The notes: a model not told the origin generated them from the sequence alone. Counted from the stretch's first letter, positions 21,426 through 31,574 are shown. The stretch: DNA of 64,000 nt from Liopterus haemorrhoidalis (GCA_963971575.1 OZ020622.1:31278301-31342300), one strand, 5' to 3'. Numbers and translations are program-made.

Positions 21426-22114
21426 TTACAAGTTATAATAAGATGTAAGTTTGGTTAATAAATTTTTAAGTTGTTTAAATATTCCCACATTAGGACACTG
21501 TATATCAAATATAGACAAGTCAAAAGGTTCCGCCTTTACAAGTTTGTTAGTAAATTCACTGTACGCGTAATAGATTTTGTTTTTGAAAAAATATATTAAG
21601 CCATCCGTATATCGGAAGCCCCCATTAACACCCGGTGGTATTTCGGGGAACATTTTATAAACGTATGCGTTATCCTTAACATACATATTACATTCATCGA
21701 TTTCCGAGCAATACACGTCATTATAGAAAAAGTACGTGCGCCCCGTATATGAATTAAACGCACTCGTAATGTTTTTCATCGAATTAAAGTTTACTACACG
21801 GTTTTCAAGTTGAAAAGATGGGAATTTAACGTTGTATATTATATTACCGGTAACGAGTATAATATTACCGTTAGGTCTCTGATAGACAGCTGATATTTTA
21901 TCAAAATTTAATAAAAATGGTAGACAGTCGGTAATTCGTGTTGGTTTATAATTTAAATTATTATCAGCTAGATTTTTCTGCCACACCCAATCCGCATGAA
22001 ATATGTACAGATGTTCATTTATTATTAAGAATGTATTTAATTCATTATTTAAATCACAAATGTTGGGTGGGGTTGCTCCTGCTGCTGCTGCTGCTCCTGG
22101 GGGTTGTTCGTTGG

Positions 22115-22147
<33 letters not shown>

Positions 22148-22948
22148 CTAGAGGAGGACTGTATAAGGATTGAATAGCATGTTTGTCATCCTCTTCTAAA
22201 TCCACCGCCGTGAGGTTGTTAAACATTTTTGAAAAATAATAGGGGTACATAATGGAGAAAAAGTTATTTGAATGATGGATTCCGAGTGAGTGCCCAATTT
22301 CATGTACCATAATTTCAAAAAAATTTGTAAAATTATCCAATGATGTGTCCAAATTATAGTCCCAATTTTCATCCGAATCAATATGTATTTCTACAGGGGT
22401 TTGATTTGCGTTGGGTAGGTTGGCGTGTGCCAATGTACCACCGGGACCGTCAAAAGAATTGACGCAATATGCGTATGTTTTAGAAGTGAAATGACGTTTC
22501 TTTCCGAAACTGATTAATATATCAGGTCGAACATTTTTTCTCGTAAATGTAATATCGGCATGCTTCGACCAAATATCGAATGCTCTCTGCACCAGGTTGA
22601 TAGCACGAGTATTAGAGGTTCGATATATTTCCCAAAATACGATTTTATTCATCCATTTATTATGACCGATAACATAGTTTAAGGTATCAGAATTACCACA
22701 TCTCCGCTTTCTCATTAAATTCAATGTTTCTAAATTGGACGTATCATCAATGGACAAGTTGTGTTGTTTTTGAAAATATTTTAACGCATTTCTGTATTTA
22801 CCATTTGTTTCATCGATCGCTTCGAAATTTAACTCGCCGCTAAAGTTAAAATAGCCGTATGTGTTAGGTGGTTAATTTCTTCAAATTCTGACGCTTGTAT
22901 AAGGTTATAACACGGGAGAAGAAAAAGAAACAGCAGTAACTCCAACAT
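21426..22948 (-). pseudogene. matrix-metalloproteinase-like secreted protease, 5' frameshift (element B)
   Basis: It starts at 22,948 with a signal peptide (LLLFLFLLPCY). The frame is then lost in the propeptide by a small deletion near 22,870. From 22,757 it is open for 443 residues. It has a cysteine switch RRCGNSD, the complete zinc site HEIGHSLGIHH, Met-turn SIMYP, a Thr/Ala/Pro linker and a C-terminal hemopexin-like half. The zinc site is intact here but mutated in C. Matrixins cut extracellular matrix. Such a gene is not part of the usual Maverick set, and A lacks it. It lies between polymerase and capsid gene in the capsid direction. Confidence 0.85.
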
Positions 22949-22985
22949 CCTGAAGAACTAATTAATTTTCCACAAGTGTTTATTA

Positions 22986-24185
22986 TTATAACAAATTTAC
23001 GATACCGGTTAAGGGTGAATAATCGGTAATTTTATCATGTAATATTAGACAGTAAGCCGTTGTTTGAGCGGGGAAATTTTCGGTGGCTTCAAATTCTAAT
23101 CGGATATCAACAGGACCGGATTTGATTTTTTCATTCTGTTTAGTACAATCGATTACTATTAAACAAACATCCTTGAAATTAGCCCAATTTAACAGGGGGC
23201 TGGTCTGTTGATTATAGTAGGACTTTTGAAACTGCGTGTACATTTCATACAATACAGCATACTGATTTTTTCCAAAATTTATATTTAGATTATCGTACGG
23301 AAAGCATTCTGAATTAAGGTGGAGTTTAACATTTGTCAGATTGCAATGGTTAAATTTACCAGAATCCGTATTGGTTTTATTTTTAACATCGCTCTGAAAT
23401 CCGAGTATTACATATCTGGGTGTCTCTAACCGGCTCGATGATTTTATGGCCCAAATTTGTTTTGAAGCGGTTGGTAATACGGGGTACTCGTAAAGGTCCC
23501 AACCTCTATATGGCGCCTGTAACACCCCGCCATTGTTAATAATATTCAACAAATTTAATTTTTCCTCATCGCTAGGATAAATATGTTTAATTCGCCATTG
23601 TATCTTAAATATATTTATTTTAAATTCTGCATCATTTATATACACATTTTTATCGTTTCTAGAACGGACGAGTATGAGTTCTTGTTTAGCATTTAAAATG
23701 ATTCGATTGTAGTCTTCGGCAAAACCGAGCAGTAATTTTAAAGGTATTGATACAGTGAAATCTCCAGTGGCGTGCACGAGTTTTGCATTATTCCAACCGG
23801 CGGTTTCATAGTTAGATACCTCGTTTGATTTAATCGAAATATAACCTTTCATTGTACTCGTAATACCCACATTTTTAACCTTATCGATTTCAATACCGAA
23901 TAATTCATAGCGAATTTCATCAAACAGAAACGCGAACCCATTTGTCGCTAATTTCACATCGACCGGTGCTGTTAAAGCGGTTTCATCAGGTTTAGTAAAT
24001 CTACCCTCTATAACAATGAAACTATCGTACGGTGTTGTGCAGATATCTTGATGGTGAATCGGTATTCTTATCTCGTCACTGTTTTCATATCTCGTAGATG
24101 AATATGGATCATACGTATGCCACTCTTCACGTCTGACGGCATTGTTAAAGCTTACTTTACCGCTCACGTTTAGTATTTCACTCAT
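22986..24185 (-). CDS. MCP: major capsid protein (element B)
   Basis: An intact 399-residue double jelly-roll hexon-like protein, and the best reference copy in the window. Conserved blocks are YDPYSSTRYENSDEIRI, FLFDEIRYELFG, STMKGYIS and LRIKHIYPSDEEKLNLL-type segments, up to LILHDKITDYSPLTGIV. Its ATG overlaps the stop of the upstream small gene (ATGA). In Mavericks this protein builds the icosahedral shell. Confidence 0.92.
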   Translation of the reverse strand: MSEILNVSGKVSFNNAVRREEWHTYDPYSSTRYENSDEIRIPIHHQDICTTPYDSFIVIEGRFTKPDETALTAPVDVKLATNGFAFLFDEIRYELFGIEIDKVKNVGITSTMKGYISIKSNEVSNYETAGWNNAKLVHATGDFTVSIPLKLLLGFAEDYNRIILNAKQELILVRSRNDKNVYINDAEFKINIFKIQWRIKHIYPSDEEKLNLLNIINNGGVLQAPYRGWDLYEYPVLPTASKQIWAIKSSSRLETPRYVILGFQSDVKNKTNTDSGKFNHCNLTNVKLHLNSECFPYDNLNINFGKNQYAVLYEMYTQFQKSYYNQQTSPLLNWANFKDVCLIVIDCTKQNEKIKSGPVDIRLEFEATENFPAQTTAYCLILHDKITDYSPLTGIVNLL

Positions 24186-24347
24186 TGTTGTTTCTTTAAT
24201 TTGTAACCTTGAGATAAGAGAATTCGAATATTTTCAGGTGTTAACGCAGGTCTTGTTGGAGGGAGATTGAATTTATATTTGTCAGACGTGCTATTTATAG
24301 GTATAGGTTTTTTTGTTTGTTAGGGGAGTATTAAAATCAATACCCAT
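24182..24347 (-). pseudogene. small capsid-cassette protein, frameshifted (element B)
   Basis: It begins MGIDFNTPLT and ends in the conserved LTPENIRILLSQGYKLKKQQ. An in-frame TAG and a length shift in the middle break it. The intact version is in C (53,633-53,791). Confidence 0.65.
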
Positions 24348-25132
24348 TATAACTTTCTTAGATGTAATCTAACTGTGATTATTTCGTTTTCGAAATTTAT
24401 CAGATATCCGTTCTGGTCACAAATTCGGAGAGTTAAGTTGTTCACAGTTCGGACGTTCACAGGTAAATAAATAACGTTTCGTGGTGTCTCTATTATTTTA
24501 TACCCCGCCGGAACAGTGGGGTAGAATTCATGGATAGTGTGCACTAACTCGTTGTTTCTATATGCACCCGTTACAATATTACACTCGATTTGTATCGAGT
24601 TAACCCTTACTATGTCCACAGGAAAATCTGATTCGTGAACTTTATTAGGTTCTAATATTCTTTTTGAAAATCCCAACATATCCCCGATACAATCATCCTT
24701 GGTAAAATCAATCTCGCAGTTACTGAGCAGCTCGCATTTAAATTTGGTGTTGTTAGCGTATAGAGTTAAGAAGTTTTCTTTTTTAATCACGGATGTGGAT
24801 GGGGTTTGGTTATGTTCAAATATATGTTTGGCATTCGGATCACCGAGCTCGAGCCGTAAATAATTATTAATGCCTTCTATCTCATAAGCGCCCACCGGTA
24901 AAGTTATTACTTTATCACCATCATAATAGAATTTATTATTACCCACATCGATATTAGGTATTGAATTATATGTATAGAAATTTATTAATCCGATGACATA
25001 ATCACCATCAATCAGATCTAGTGGTGGGAAAAAATCACAACTAAGTTCATGTGATTTACCGGTCAGTGTAAATGTGTTTGTGTTATCGCCTGACATGTTC
25101 GTTAATAATGATGTAAAATCTAAGATGTTCAT
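24347..25132 (-). CDS. penton-like minor capsid protein (element B)
   Basis: 261 residues, intact. The ATG at 25,132 directly follows the protease stop (TAAATG). A second Met (MSGDN) at about residue 13 matches the start in A and may be the true start. The stop shares a base with the next start (TAATG). Single jelly-roll vertex protein by position and family resemblance. Confidence 0.87.
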   Translation of the reverse strand: MNILDFTSLLTNMSGDNTNTFTLTGKSHELSCDFFPPLDLIDGDYVIGLINFYTYNSIPNIDVGNNKFYYDGDKVITLPVGAYEIEGINNYLRLELGDPNAKHIFEHNQTPSTSVIKKENFLTLYANNTKFKCELLSNCEIDFTKDDCIGDMLGFSKRILEPNKVHESDFPVDIVRVNSIQIECNIVTGAYRNNELVHTIHEFYPTVPAGYKIIETPRNVIYLPVNVRTVNNLTLRICDQNGYLINFENEIITVRLHLRKL

Positions 25133-25573
25133 TTATTTATGTAGAAATTTAAGACATAAATGACCACATTTTATCGAATTATAATCTTGATCAGCGTTGT
25201 AATTATAGGTTATTTTAGCCCGCTCACCAAAATAATTAATCAGTTCAAGCGGTGGTGGTAATTTTCCGAAACTATCGTAATACTCAACATAATTACCGAA
25301 TTTCTTGTAAGCCACCCAGTGAGTGCCGGGGCCATCCGCATTGTCTAGATTTATAATGGCGCATTCGTCAGTTTTAGGTTTTTTCGGTAAAGCATTACGC
25401 ATAAACACACCTCTAAAATTCGGTATATTTACAGCATAAATGTGCAGATCGTGATTTGTTAATGCTCGATTGGGTAAAATTAATGTTTTATTATTATTAT
25501 TATTTTTTTTTATTTTTCCGCTGTAATTTACCACCGCGTTTATGAGGATACGGGCCCAGATACAGACCGCCAC
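25133..25573 (-). CDS. adenain/Ulp1-type cysteine protease (element B)
   Basis: Open for 146 residues. The catalytic His is in GTHWVAYKK, the Asp in YYDSFGKLPPP and the Cys in CGHLCLKFL. The conserved N-terminus (PNRALTNHDL..NFRGVFMRN) is preceded by an Asn/Lys run encoded by AAT repeats. The only upstream ATG lies inside the PLA2 gene in another frame, where the sequence is not conserved with A. Expression by slippage at the 9-A run is therefore possible. Confidence 0.88.
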   Translation of the reverse strand: MAVCIWARILINAVVNYSGKIKKNNNNNKTLILPNRALTNHDLHIYAVNIPNFRGVFMRNALPKKPKTDECAIINLDNADGPGTHWVAYKKFGNYVEYYDSFGKLPPPLELINYFGERAKITYNYNADQDYNSIKCGHLCLKFLHK

Positions 25574-26081
25574 TCAGCGCCTTTTTCGTTCCGTAGGATG
25601 CGGCTCCGCTGGCCACACCTGCCAATAACGCTTTCCCTATCAGCGGTAACAGCGCCGGTAGAAATGGTAGAACACCACCTGTTTTTAAAGTTCTCGATCG
25701 TTTTTTCGTTTTCTTCGTTTTCGGTTTTCTTTTCTTATGCCCCATACCGAGTTTTGTTTTCGCTTTCATAGCACCCACCACCGCCAACGCCGCTGCTTTT
25801 TCACCTATGGAAGCGTCTTTTGATATAACTCTTAGCCAAGCCTTCTGCTGCAACACTTTATCCGCTTCGTGTCTTTCTTTTAATTCCTTATTCTGAGAAT
25901 AAGCTATGTCGTGATCCTTACACGCGGAGTCTAAAGGATTTATCCCGGGATCACCTCGTAATAATCGTTTCTGAAGTTTAGTAGCGGGTCCGCAATATTG
26001 ATATCCGGGTAAATGCAATTCAAACGGTAGAGAATTTATCGCGGAATTAAGTAAACCGGAGCCGCTATGATGCGTAATCAT
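25500..26081 (-). CDS. PLA2-domain virion protein (element B)
   Basis: I start it at MITHHSGSG (26,081) because A starts at the same place; the frame is open further upstream. It carries the calcium loop YQYCGPAT, where the usual Gly of YCGPGT is Ala, and the catalytic dyad in ACKDHDIAY. Then come a basic patch (KKRKPKTKKTKK), GGVLPFLPALLPLIGKALL (pX-like) and a lysine-rich tail ending at TAA repeats. The Gly-to-Ala change may weaken calcium binding. Confidence 0.88.
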   Translation of the reverse strand: MITHHSGSGLLNSAINSLPFELHLPGYQYCGPATKLQKRLLRGDPGINPLDSACKDHDIAYSQNKELKERHEADKVLQQKAWLRVISKDASIGEKAAALAVVGAMKAKTKLGMGHKKRKPKTKKTKKRSRTLKTGGVLPFLPALLPLIGKALLAGVASGAASYGTKKALSGGLYLGPYPHKRGGKLQRKNKKK

Positions 26082-26150
26082 CAGGTGATGAAAAGTGAAT
26101 GATATATAAATAGGAAATCCACACATATATACCCCTCATTATTTGTTAAG
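26082..26150. promoter_or_regulatory. 69-bp bidirectional promoter (element B)
   Basis: It lies between the divergent PLA2 and ATPase genes. It contains TATATAAATA and ACATATATAC, readable as TATA boxes on both strands. C has the same spacer. Confidence 0.5.
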
Positions 26151-26855
26151 ATGCACTTCACGAAGCACAAAAGCAGTCTGCATGTAAAAAATTTTGATAT
26201 GATGGATAACAGCTGTGGTGGTGGTGGTGGTGGTAACGTCTGTAGAAGACATGGAGATTTATTACCAAATACCATCAGATGCATAATTTGTGGTCCGTCA
26301 AATTGCGGTAAAACTAATGTGATGTTGAGTTTATTATCAGATAAAAACGGATTAAGATTCGAAAATATTTATATTTATTCTAAGCCACTTAATCAACCGA
26401 AATATAAATTTCTAGAAGAGTGCGTTTCTCGTGTAAAAGGCATGGGTTACTTTACGTTTACTGATAACGCCGATATCGTGAAACCACAAGATTAAAGGTC
26501 AAACTCGGTGTTTCTGTTTGACGATATAGCTTGTGACAAACAGATGTGTATTCAGGAATTTTTTAGTCGGGGGCGTCATTATTTTATAGATTGTTTTTAT
26601 TTATGTCAAACCTACGCTCGTATACCTAAGCATTTAATACGGGACAATGTGAATTTGATTGTCATCTTCAAGCAAGACGATATGAATTTACATCATATAT
26701 ATAAAGATCACGTGAATACCGATATGACGTTCATAAAATTTAAAGAATTTTGTTCTGATTGTTGGCGGGATAAATATGGATTCGTCGTGATCGATAAGGA
26801 CAGCGATATACTAAAAGGGCGGTATCGAAAAGGTTTTCATAATATTCTAACATAA
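26151..26855 (+). pseudogene. packaging ATPase, one stop codon (element B)
   Basis: Walker A CGPSNCGKTNVM and Walker B VFLFDDIAC. A TAA at about 26,493 (after VKPQD) replaces the TCA of C and is the only lesion. The Gly run near residue 25 is expanded (GGT repeats) compared with C. Confidence 0.92.
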
Positions 26856-26858
26856 GAA

Positions 26859-27045
26859 AAACAGGTCGAACAAACAGGTCGAACCGACAGGTTGAACAGG
26901 TCGAACAGACAGGTCTAACAGGTCGAACAGACAGGTTGAACAGGTCAAACAGACAGGTCGAACGGGTTGAACAGGTTGAATAGGTCGAACAGGTTGCATA
27001 GGTCGAACAGACAGGTAATATAGGTCGAACAGGTCTACCTGACTG

Positions 27046-27080
<35 letters not shown>
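26859..27080. repeat. minisatellite of ACAGGTCGAA/ACAGGTTGAA units plus TA microsatellite
   Basis: About 180 bases of roughly 10-base units, followed by (TA)n at 27,047-27,080. C has the same array with a different number and order of units (56,565-56,792). A lacks it. Confidence 0.9.
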
Positions 27081-27083
<3 letters not shown>

Positions 27084-27139
27084 GTGTTGTTATATCTCAT
27101 TCATTAAACAAACCTGTATAAGGTGACACGTAGAAACGG

Positions 27140-28174
27140 ATGGGTGTGAAAACAACAGATGATGATACTCTCAGACGAGTAATAGATGTGAGTAATGCTA
27201 TTCGCCTGAAATATAAGAGTCTGAAGCGGGGGCGAACTGAAACCGAGAAAAATCTTGAGGAAACCTTTAAACCCATAACTCACTCCTTAAAGAAATTGAA
27301 GTTTGAAAACATTGTTAAAACCACACCGCGATCGTCAGTGGTGACACCTCTTATAAAACCCAAAAAATTATACCCGGGTGTGGATGGGGATGATGAGGGG
27401 GAAGGTGAAGCGGTAGGATCACGATACTTCAAAACACCGAGAACATCATTTCTGAACACCGAATTAATTGCCGAAGCTCGAGGTAAAGATGAGGAGGATG
27501 TTTTTAGACCTGTACGTGAATCGCTTAGAACCGAGGAGACGCGTGCTGAACTTAGAAATTTACTAGGTGACAGAGCTGCGGAATATTTTCACTTCTTCAT
27601 AACGGCGGATGATAAAGAAAAAGATACGGTGTATGGAATTCATAGGGATTCCGACGGTAATTGGGTGGTTGGTAATACAATAATTACAATTAAACATAAT
27701 GATATATCCGTCAACGATATATGGTACGAGGGCACGAGGGGATTATATGAATTATTATTTGAAAGAAGTCCTTTACATTATACTCCGGATGATGTGGAAT
27801 CCTACATTGACATTGTTGTAAAAACAAACGCGCATAGAAGGGGGTATCGTGCGGATGGTCAGTTAAACGGAAACGGTGGTAGAAAGTATAGAGAAATTAT
27901 TAAACCGGCGATGACTGCTTCGAAAACAAGACAGCGATCTGGTACAGGATTCGGTCTTACTCAAAACCCCCAGTTAACTGTAAACGATAATGATTATAAT
28001 TACATATATTGGAATAATATAAACGAAATCGTAGGCAGATTAAAGTTGTTAATCGCATCTAAAAATGCCGGTCATTCAAATCATGATAACGAAATTTTAG
28101 CGATAGAAGAGGAGTTGTATGAAGAAGGTATAATCGAGATCGAGGAGGAAGAGGAGGAGGAGGAGGAGGAGTAA
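27140..28174 (+). CDS. conserved Maverick protein of unknown function (element B)
   Basis: 344 residues, intact. The N-terminus is helical (LRRVIDVSNAIRLKYKSL), followed by a variable linker. The conserved core is DTVYGIHRDSDGNWVVGNT then WYEGTRGLYELLFER and VVKTNAHR. A poly-Glu tail is encoded by GAG repeats. It is always placed between ATPase and integrase. A similar protein accompanies many insect Mavericks (possibly Pfam DUF8207, from memory). No enzymatic motif is seen. Confidence 0.82.
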   Translation: MGVKTTDDDTLRRVIDVSNAIRLKYKSLKRGRTETEKNLEETFKPITHSLKKLKFENIVKTTPRSSVVTPLIKPKKLYPGVDGDDEGEGEAVGSRYFKTPRTSFLNTELIAEARGKDEEDVFRPVRESLRTEETRAELRNLLGDRAAEYFHFFITADDKEKDTVYGIHRDSDGNWVVGNTIITIKHNDISVNDIWYEGTRGLYELLFERSPLHYTPDDVESYIDIVVKTNAHRRGYRADGQLNGNGGRKYREIIKPAMTASKTRQRSGTGFGLTQNPQLTVNDNDYNYIYWNNINEIVGRLKLLIASKNAGHSNHDNEILAIEEELYEEGIIEIEEEEEEEEEE

Positions 28175-28185
28175 TTATATGATAC

Positions 28186-28193
28186 TTATATAA
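28186..28193 (+). promoter_or_regulatory. TATA box of the integrase gene
   Basis: CTTATATAAG ends 51 bases before the integrase ATG. The same octamer stands 54 bases before the ATG at 30,242, and the same in C. Confidence 0.5.
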
Positions 28194-28243
28194 GCGAAAT
28201 TCCAAATTTTTAAAAACAGAACGTTTTAATTCGTCGGTGTATA

Positions 28244-29167
28244 ATGAGTAAATTAAAAATCGTAAACGAGTTACACAGATCGGCTCGTAGAAATTACTCG
28301 CGAAGACGTGTGATAACTAAAGGTATTGATGACTTATGGCAGAGCGATCTCGTTGAAATGATTCCTCACGCTCGACATAATAAGGGTTACAAATATTTAT
28401 TAACAATTATAGATGTTTTTTCCAAATATGCTTGGGTGGTACCGGTAAAATCAAAATCTGCCGTAAATATATCGCTTGCTCTTTCAAAAGTTTTTGAGCA
28501 AGGTCGTGTCCCGAAAAATTTACAAACAGATAACGGTAAAGAGTTTTATAATTCAAAATTTAAAGAATTAATGAAACGGTATAACGTCAATCATTATTCT
28601 TAGTTCAGTAATCTTAAGGCCTCTGTTTGTGAAAGGTTCAACAGAACACTTAAGAATTCTATGTGGCGAAGATTTAGCCACCAAGGCTCCCATATTTGGT
28701 TGAAGATTTTATCGAAATTGGTCGAACAACACAATAATAAACGACACAGAACTATCGGTATGAAACCGGTCGAAGTTACGCATAAAAATGAGAAACTTTT
28801 ATTACAAACGGTGTACAGTAATATTAAAATAAGCGGTAAAGCTAAACTTAAAGTTGGAGATTATGTACGAATAAGTAAAATAAAGCACTTATTTGAAAAA
28901 GGTTATGAACCCAACTGATCCACTGAAATATTTAAAATTGATAAAATTCAACACACAAATCCGGTTACTTATAAACTACAAGATTTTCAAAATAACCCTA
29001 TTTCAGGCGGGTTTTACGAGTATGCGTTACAAAAGACCGCATACCCCAATATTTATCTAGTTGAAAAGATATTGCGCACTAAGAGGTCTAAGGTGTATGT
29101 TAAATGGTTGGGTTTCGATAAATCTTTCAATTCTTGGGTTGATAAATCAGATGTAATTCAAAATTAA
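28244..29167 (+). pseudogene. DDE integrase with chromodomain, two stop codons (element B)
   Basis: DDE residues in SDLVEM, QTDNGKEFY and CERFNRTLK. The chromodomain is YLVEKILRT...VKWLGFDKSFNSW. TAG near 28,601 and TGA near 28,916 replace Ser and Trp codons of the C copy. Confidence 0.93.
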
Positions 29168-29430
29168 AGGACGACTACAACATGTTTGAACTTGTTCGTG
29201 TGACCTTGAACGTGTTAGAACCTGTTCGTGCGACCTTGGACGTGTCTGCACGCGCTGGACATCACAACTGATAAGGGGATTACCCAGTTTTTGACCTTGA
29301 GTCCTGCGGTGATAAAGATTTCCAGTTGTACTCCCCACCATGATGGAAAAAAATTAAATATAAAAAGAGTTTGCATAGAGATGTGGAACATTAACCGTTA
29401 ACACCTCGCCCAACACATATCTTCGTCAAA
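29168..29430. repeat. dispersed GTTCG-type repeat and promoter of next gene
   Basis: 29,186-29,330 matches the units at 21,190 and 58,880. AAATATAAAAAGAG near 29,357 is a possible TATA box for the gene at 29,431. No gene. Confidence 0.65.
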
Positions 29431-30075
29431 ATGCGTCCACAACCACCATCTGAAAATTATGTTTCGCTCGGTAATGATATTTTTGCGCGAGTAGAATTGG
29501 TGGATCTTTACCATATACATATTAATTTAACATTTAAAGTTGATGGTGATATAGTAAAATGGTACATACCCAGCAAGGTTTTCACCGGTCGTAACGCGGA
29601 TCAAGTTCGTTTCAAACTCAACTTAACATCGAAACATTCATGTTTGTTGAACCTCCAAAAAGAATATCCCTGTTATAACGATTATGATATAAATTTTTTT
29701 CTACATCCGGGGAACAATTCTCTCCGTTCTTGGGGTAACGAAGGTGGTGATTTGTGCATATTGAATCCGGAAAGTAAAGCGACACTTTTACTGGATGAGT
29801 ACACCGATGATAAACCAACACGCTTAATTCTCACCACCTATAGACGACTACAACGAGAATATAATCATTATCATCATTATCGTCATTATTATAAACCCGG
29901 TGATAGGATCGTGTGTGATGGTACAGCTTCCTCTCGCTCCGAAGTTGATGGTGATATAGCACACGCTCATTTTGCGACGTATGGAGAATCATCACAACAA
30001 TTCTGCGAAGTGCGGTTTCAGAAAAACGAAGACACGGCCCGTGGAACCATATTCCATTTTATTGTTATCGACTAA
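29431..30075 (+). CDS. orphan, 214 residues (element B)
   Basis: Conserved in A (16,694-16,029) and C (59,223-59,861). It has Leu/Val-rich strands, VKWYIP, FKLNLTSKHSCLLNL, HPGNNSLRSWGNEGGDLCI, LTTYRR, a His/Tyr-rich insert, then IVCDGT and HFATYGESSQQF. No signal peptide or membrane helix. I do not recognise it; the spacing of strands suggests a beta-rich protein. Confidence 0.7.
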   Translation: MRPQPPSENYVSLGNDIFARVELVDLYHIHINLTFKVDGDIVKWYIPSKVFTGRNADQVRFKLNLTSKHSCLLNLQKEYPCYNDYDINFFLHPGNNSLRSWGNEGGDLCILNPESKATLLLDEYTDDKPTRLILTTYRRLQREYNHYHHYRHYYKPGDRIVCDGTASSRSEVDGDIAHAHFATYGESSQQFCEVRFQKNEDTARGTIFHFIVID

Positions 30076-30180
30076 CGTAAACAGCAAATTAATGTAAATA
30101 TTTTTAATTAATATTAATAAATAATGTTATGTAAAATGTTGTGTTTAATTTCTACTTTCCCTTCACCCCCCTCCTTACCC

Positions 30181-30188
30181 TTATATAA
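30181..30188 (+). promoter_or_regulatory. TATA box of the membrane/fibre pair
   Basis: CCTTATATAAC, 54 bases before the ATG at 30,242. Confidence 0.5.
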
Positions 30189-30241
30189 CTCGTCGCGAAT
30201 TGTGAAATTTTCAATTCTGTGTCGCACTCCAAACATACACT

Positions 30242-30685
30242 ATGCATAGCGCGATCGGTGTCGTGAACTTTATTTTATTAACAAATGTTTTAAATTACAC
30301 CGCTTTGTATATTACAAAACCGCAGGGGACTGATCAGTGCGTGATTACAATAGATTATGATAAAACAATGAACGAATCTTATCCGCAGAGATGGTCTTTA
30401 ATGGAAAATTACTATCAGTTTTGCCGAATAAATATCGATGAAAATTCGGATGATGCATTTATCCGGTATAAAATTCGTTATATATTACATGATAACAGTC
30501 ACTGGATTCCTACGAATGAGTGGATATCAACGCTTCGCGATGTAAAAACCTACGAATCATTACAAAAATCCGTGATAATATATATTTATTCTAAGATAAC
30601 TATTATGATATTTCTTGTGTTATACATAATAATAACATTATATTACTTTAAATACCCGTGCAAAGGACGAACTCTCGCAATTTAA
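30242..30685 (+). CDS. type I membrane protein (element B)
   Basis: 147 residues: signal-like start (VVNFILLTNVL), Cys-containing ectodomain (CVITIDYDKTMNESYPQRW), transmembrane helix near 118-138 (IMIFLVLYIIITLYYF) and a short basic tail. The next gene starts 2 bases after its stop, so the two may share one mRNA. A surface or fusion role is conjecture. Confidence 0.75.
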   Translation: MHSAIGVVNFILLTNVLNYTALYITKPQGTDQCVITIDYDKTMNESYPQRWSLMENYYQFCRINIDENSDDAFIRYKIRYILHDNSHWIPTNEWISTLRDVKTYESLQKSVIIYIYSKITIMIFLVLYIIITLYYFKYPCKGRTLAI

Positions 30686-30687
30686 AA

Positions 30688-31443
30688 ATGAGCATCAACA
30701 AGTTCGGACATTATTCGGATGAGCTATATTCTTCAGCAAATGTTCGCGGACCTGTAGTAAATACAGGATTCAATCGTACCAGAGATGGGAATTTAAATTT
30801 TAACCTCAAACGACTGGTGAACGTCGCCGATCCACAGGATGAAAATGATGCTTGCATAAAAAATTATACGGACTCGGTGACACACGAGGTAAAAAATGAA
30901 TTTGATTTAATCGGTGGTAAAATGGAAACTAACATTGAAAATTTAACGCGTAAAGTAGATAATATAGTAAAAATTATACCCGACATTGCTGCCGATGAAT
31001 GTATAAAAACGCGTGAGAAAACACAGGCATATTTACTACGAGAGTTGTGTAAAATAATTGATGAGAAAACGGGGGAAAACAAAGAAAATTTGGAAAAAAC
31101 AATGAATCAACTATTTATTAAAATGAATGATAATTTAAAGAAAATACATAATTATGTGTTAGTTAATTTACAACTAAAATTAAATGTGGATGTTTATGAA
31201 GTTTTAAATAGTCCGAATGATGAATATTATACATCGCCATTTAGTGGGAAAATAATACGAATTTCCTACAGCGGTAGGAACTTAAAGTTCGTCGCAAATA
31301 TAAATAATGAAACACCTTTATTAAAAAATAATAATAATGAAATTGTGGAAAATGATAAAATACGATTTTATTGCGGTGACTCTGTTGGTCAATATCCTAA
31401 AAAATTATATGTAGAAATAATAATATTATTAAATAATTCATAA
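30688..31443 (+). CDS. fibre-like protein with phage tail-fibre motif (element B)
   Basis: 251 residues. MSINKFGHYSD, then LKRLVNVADPQDENDACIKNYTDS (the fibre trimer motif, about residues 38-60), then about 80 residues of predicted helix rich in Glu/Lys, and a beta-rich end (SPFSGKIIRISYSG). It probably trimerises. Attachment function is inferred. Confidence 0.75.
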   Translation: MSINKFGHYSDELYSSANVRGPVVNTGFNRTRDGNLNFNLKRLVNVADPQDENDACIKNYTDSVTHEVKNEFDLIGGKMETNIENLTRKVDNIVKIIPDIAADECIKTREKTQAYLLRELCKIIDEKTGENKENLEKTMNQLFIKMNDNLKKIHNYVLVNLQLKLNVDVYEVLNSPNDEYYTSPFSGKIIRISYSGRNLKFVANINNETPLLKNNNNEIVENDKIRFYCGDSVGQYPKKLYVEIIILLNNS

Positions 31444-31574
31444 ATAAAATTTGATTCGACTTATGGTAAACTAACTGGTGTGAGGGTGGGGTTAGATAAG
31501 AAATACAATTGGATAAATAAAAGGAGATTGTTTAACCGGAGTTCATTCAAAAACTACTACTACTTCTGTGAAAG

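Noticed and set aside
26859..27080. CRISPR-like array
   Set aside because: Units are 10-base tandem repeats without spacers, in a eukaryotic element.
28244..29167. Retrovirus or Gypsy element
   Set aside because: The integrase resembles retroelement integrases, but no gag, protease/RT or LTR surrounds it; the neighbours are Maverick capsid and ATPase genes.
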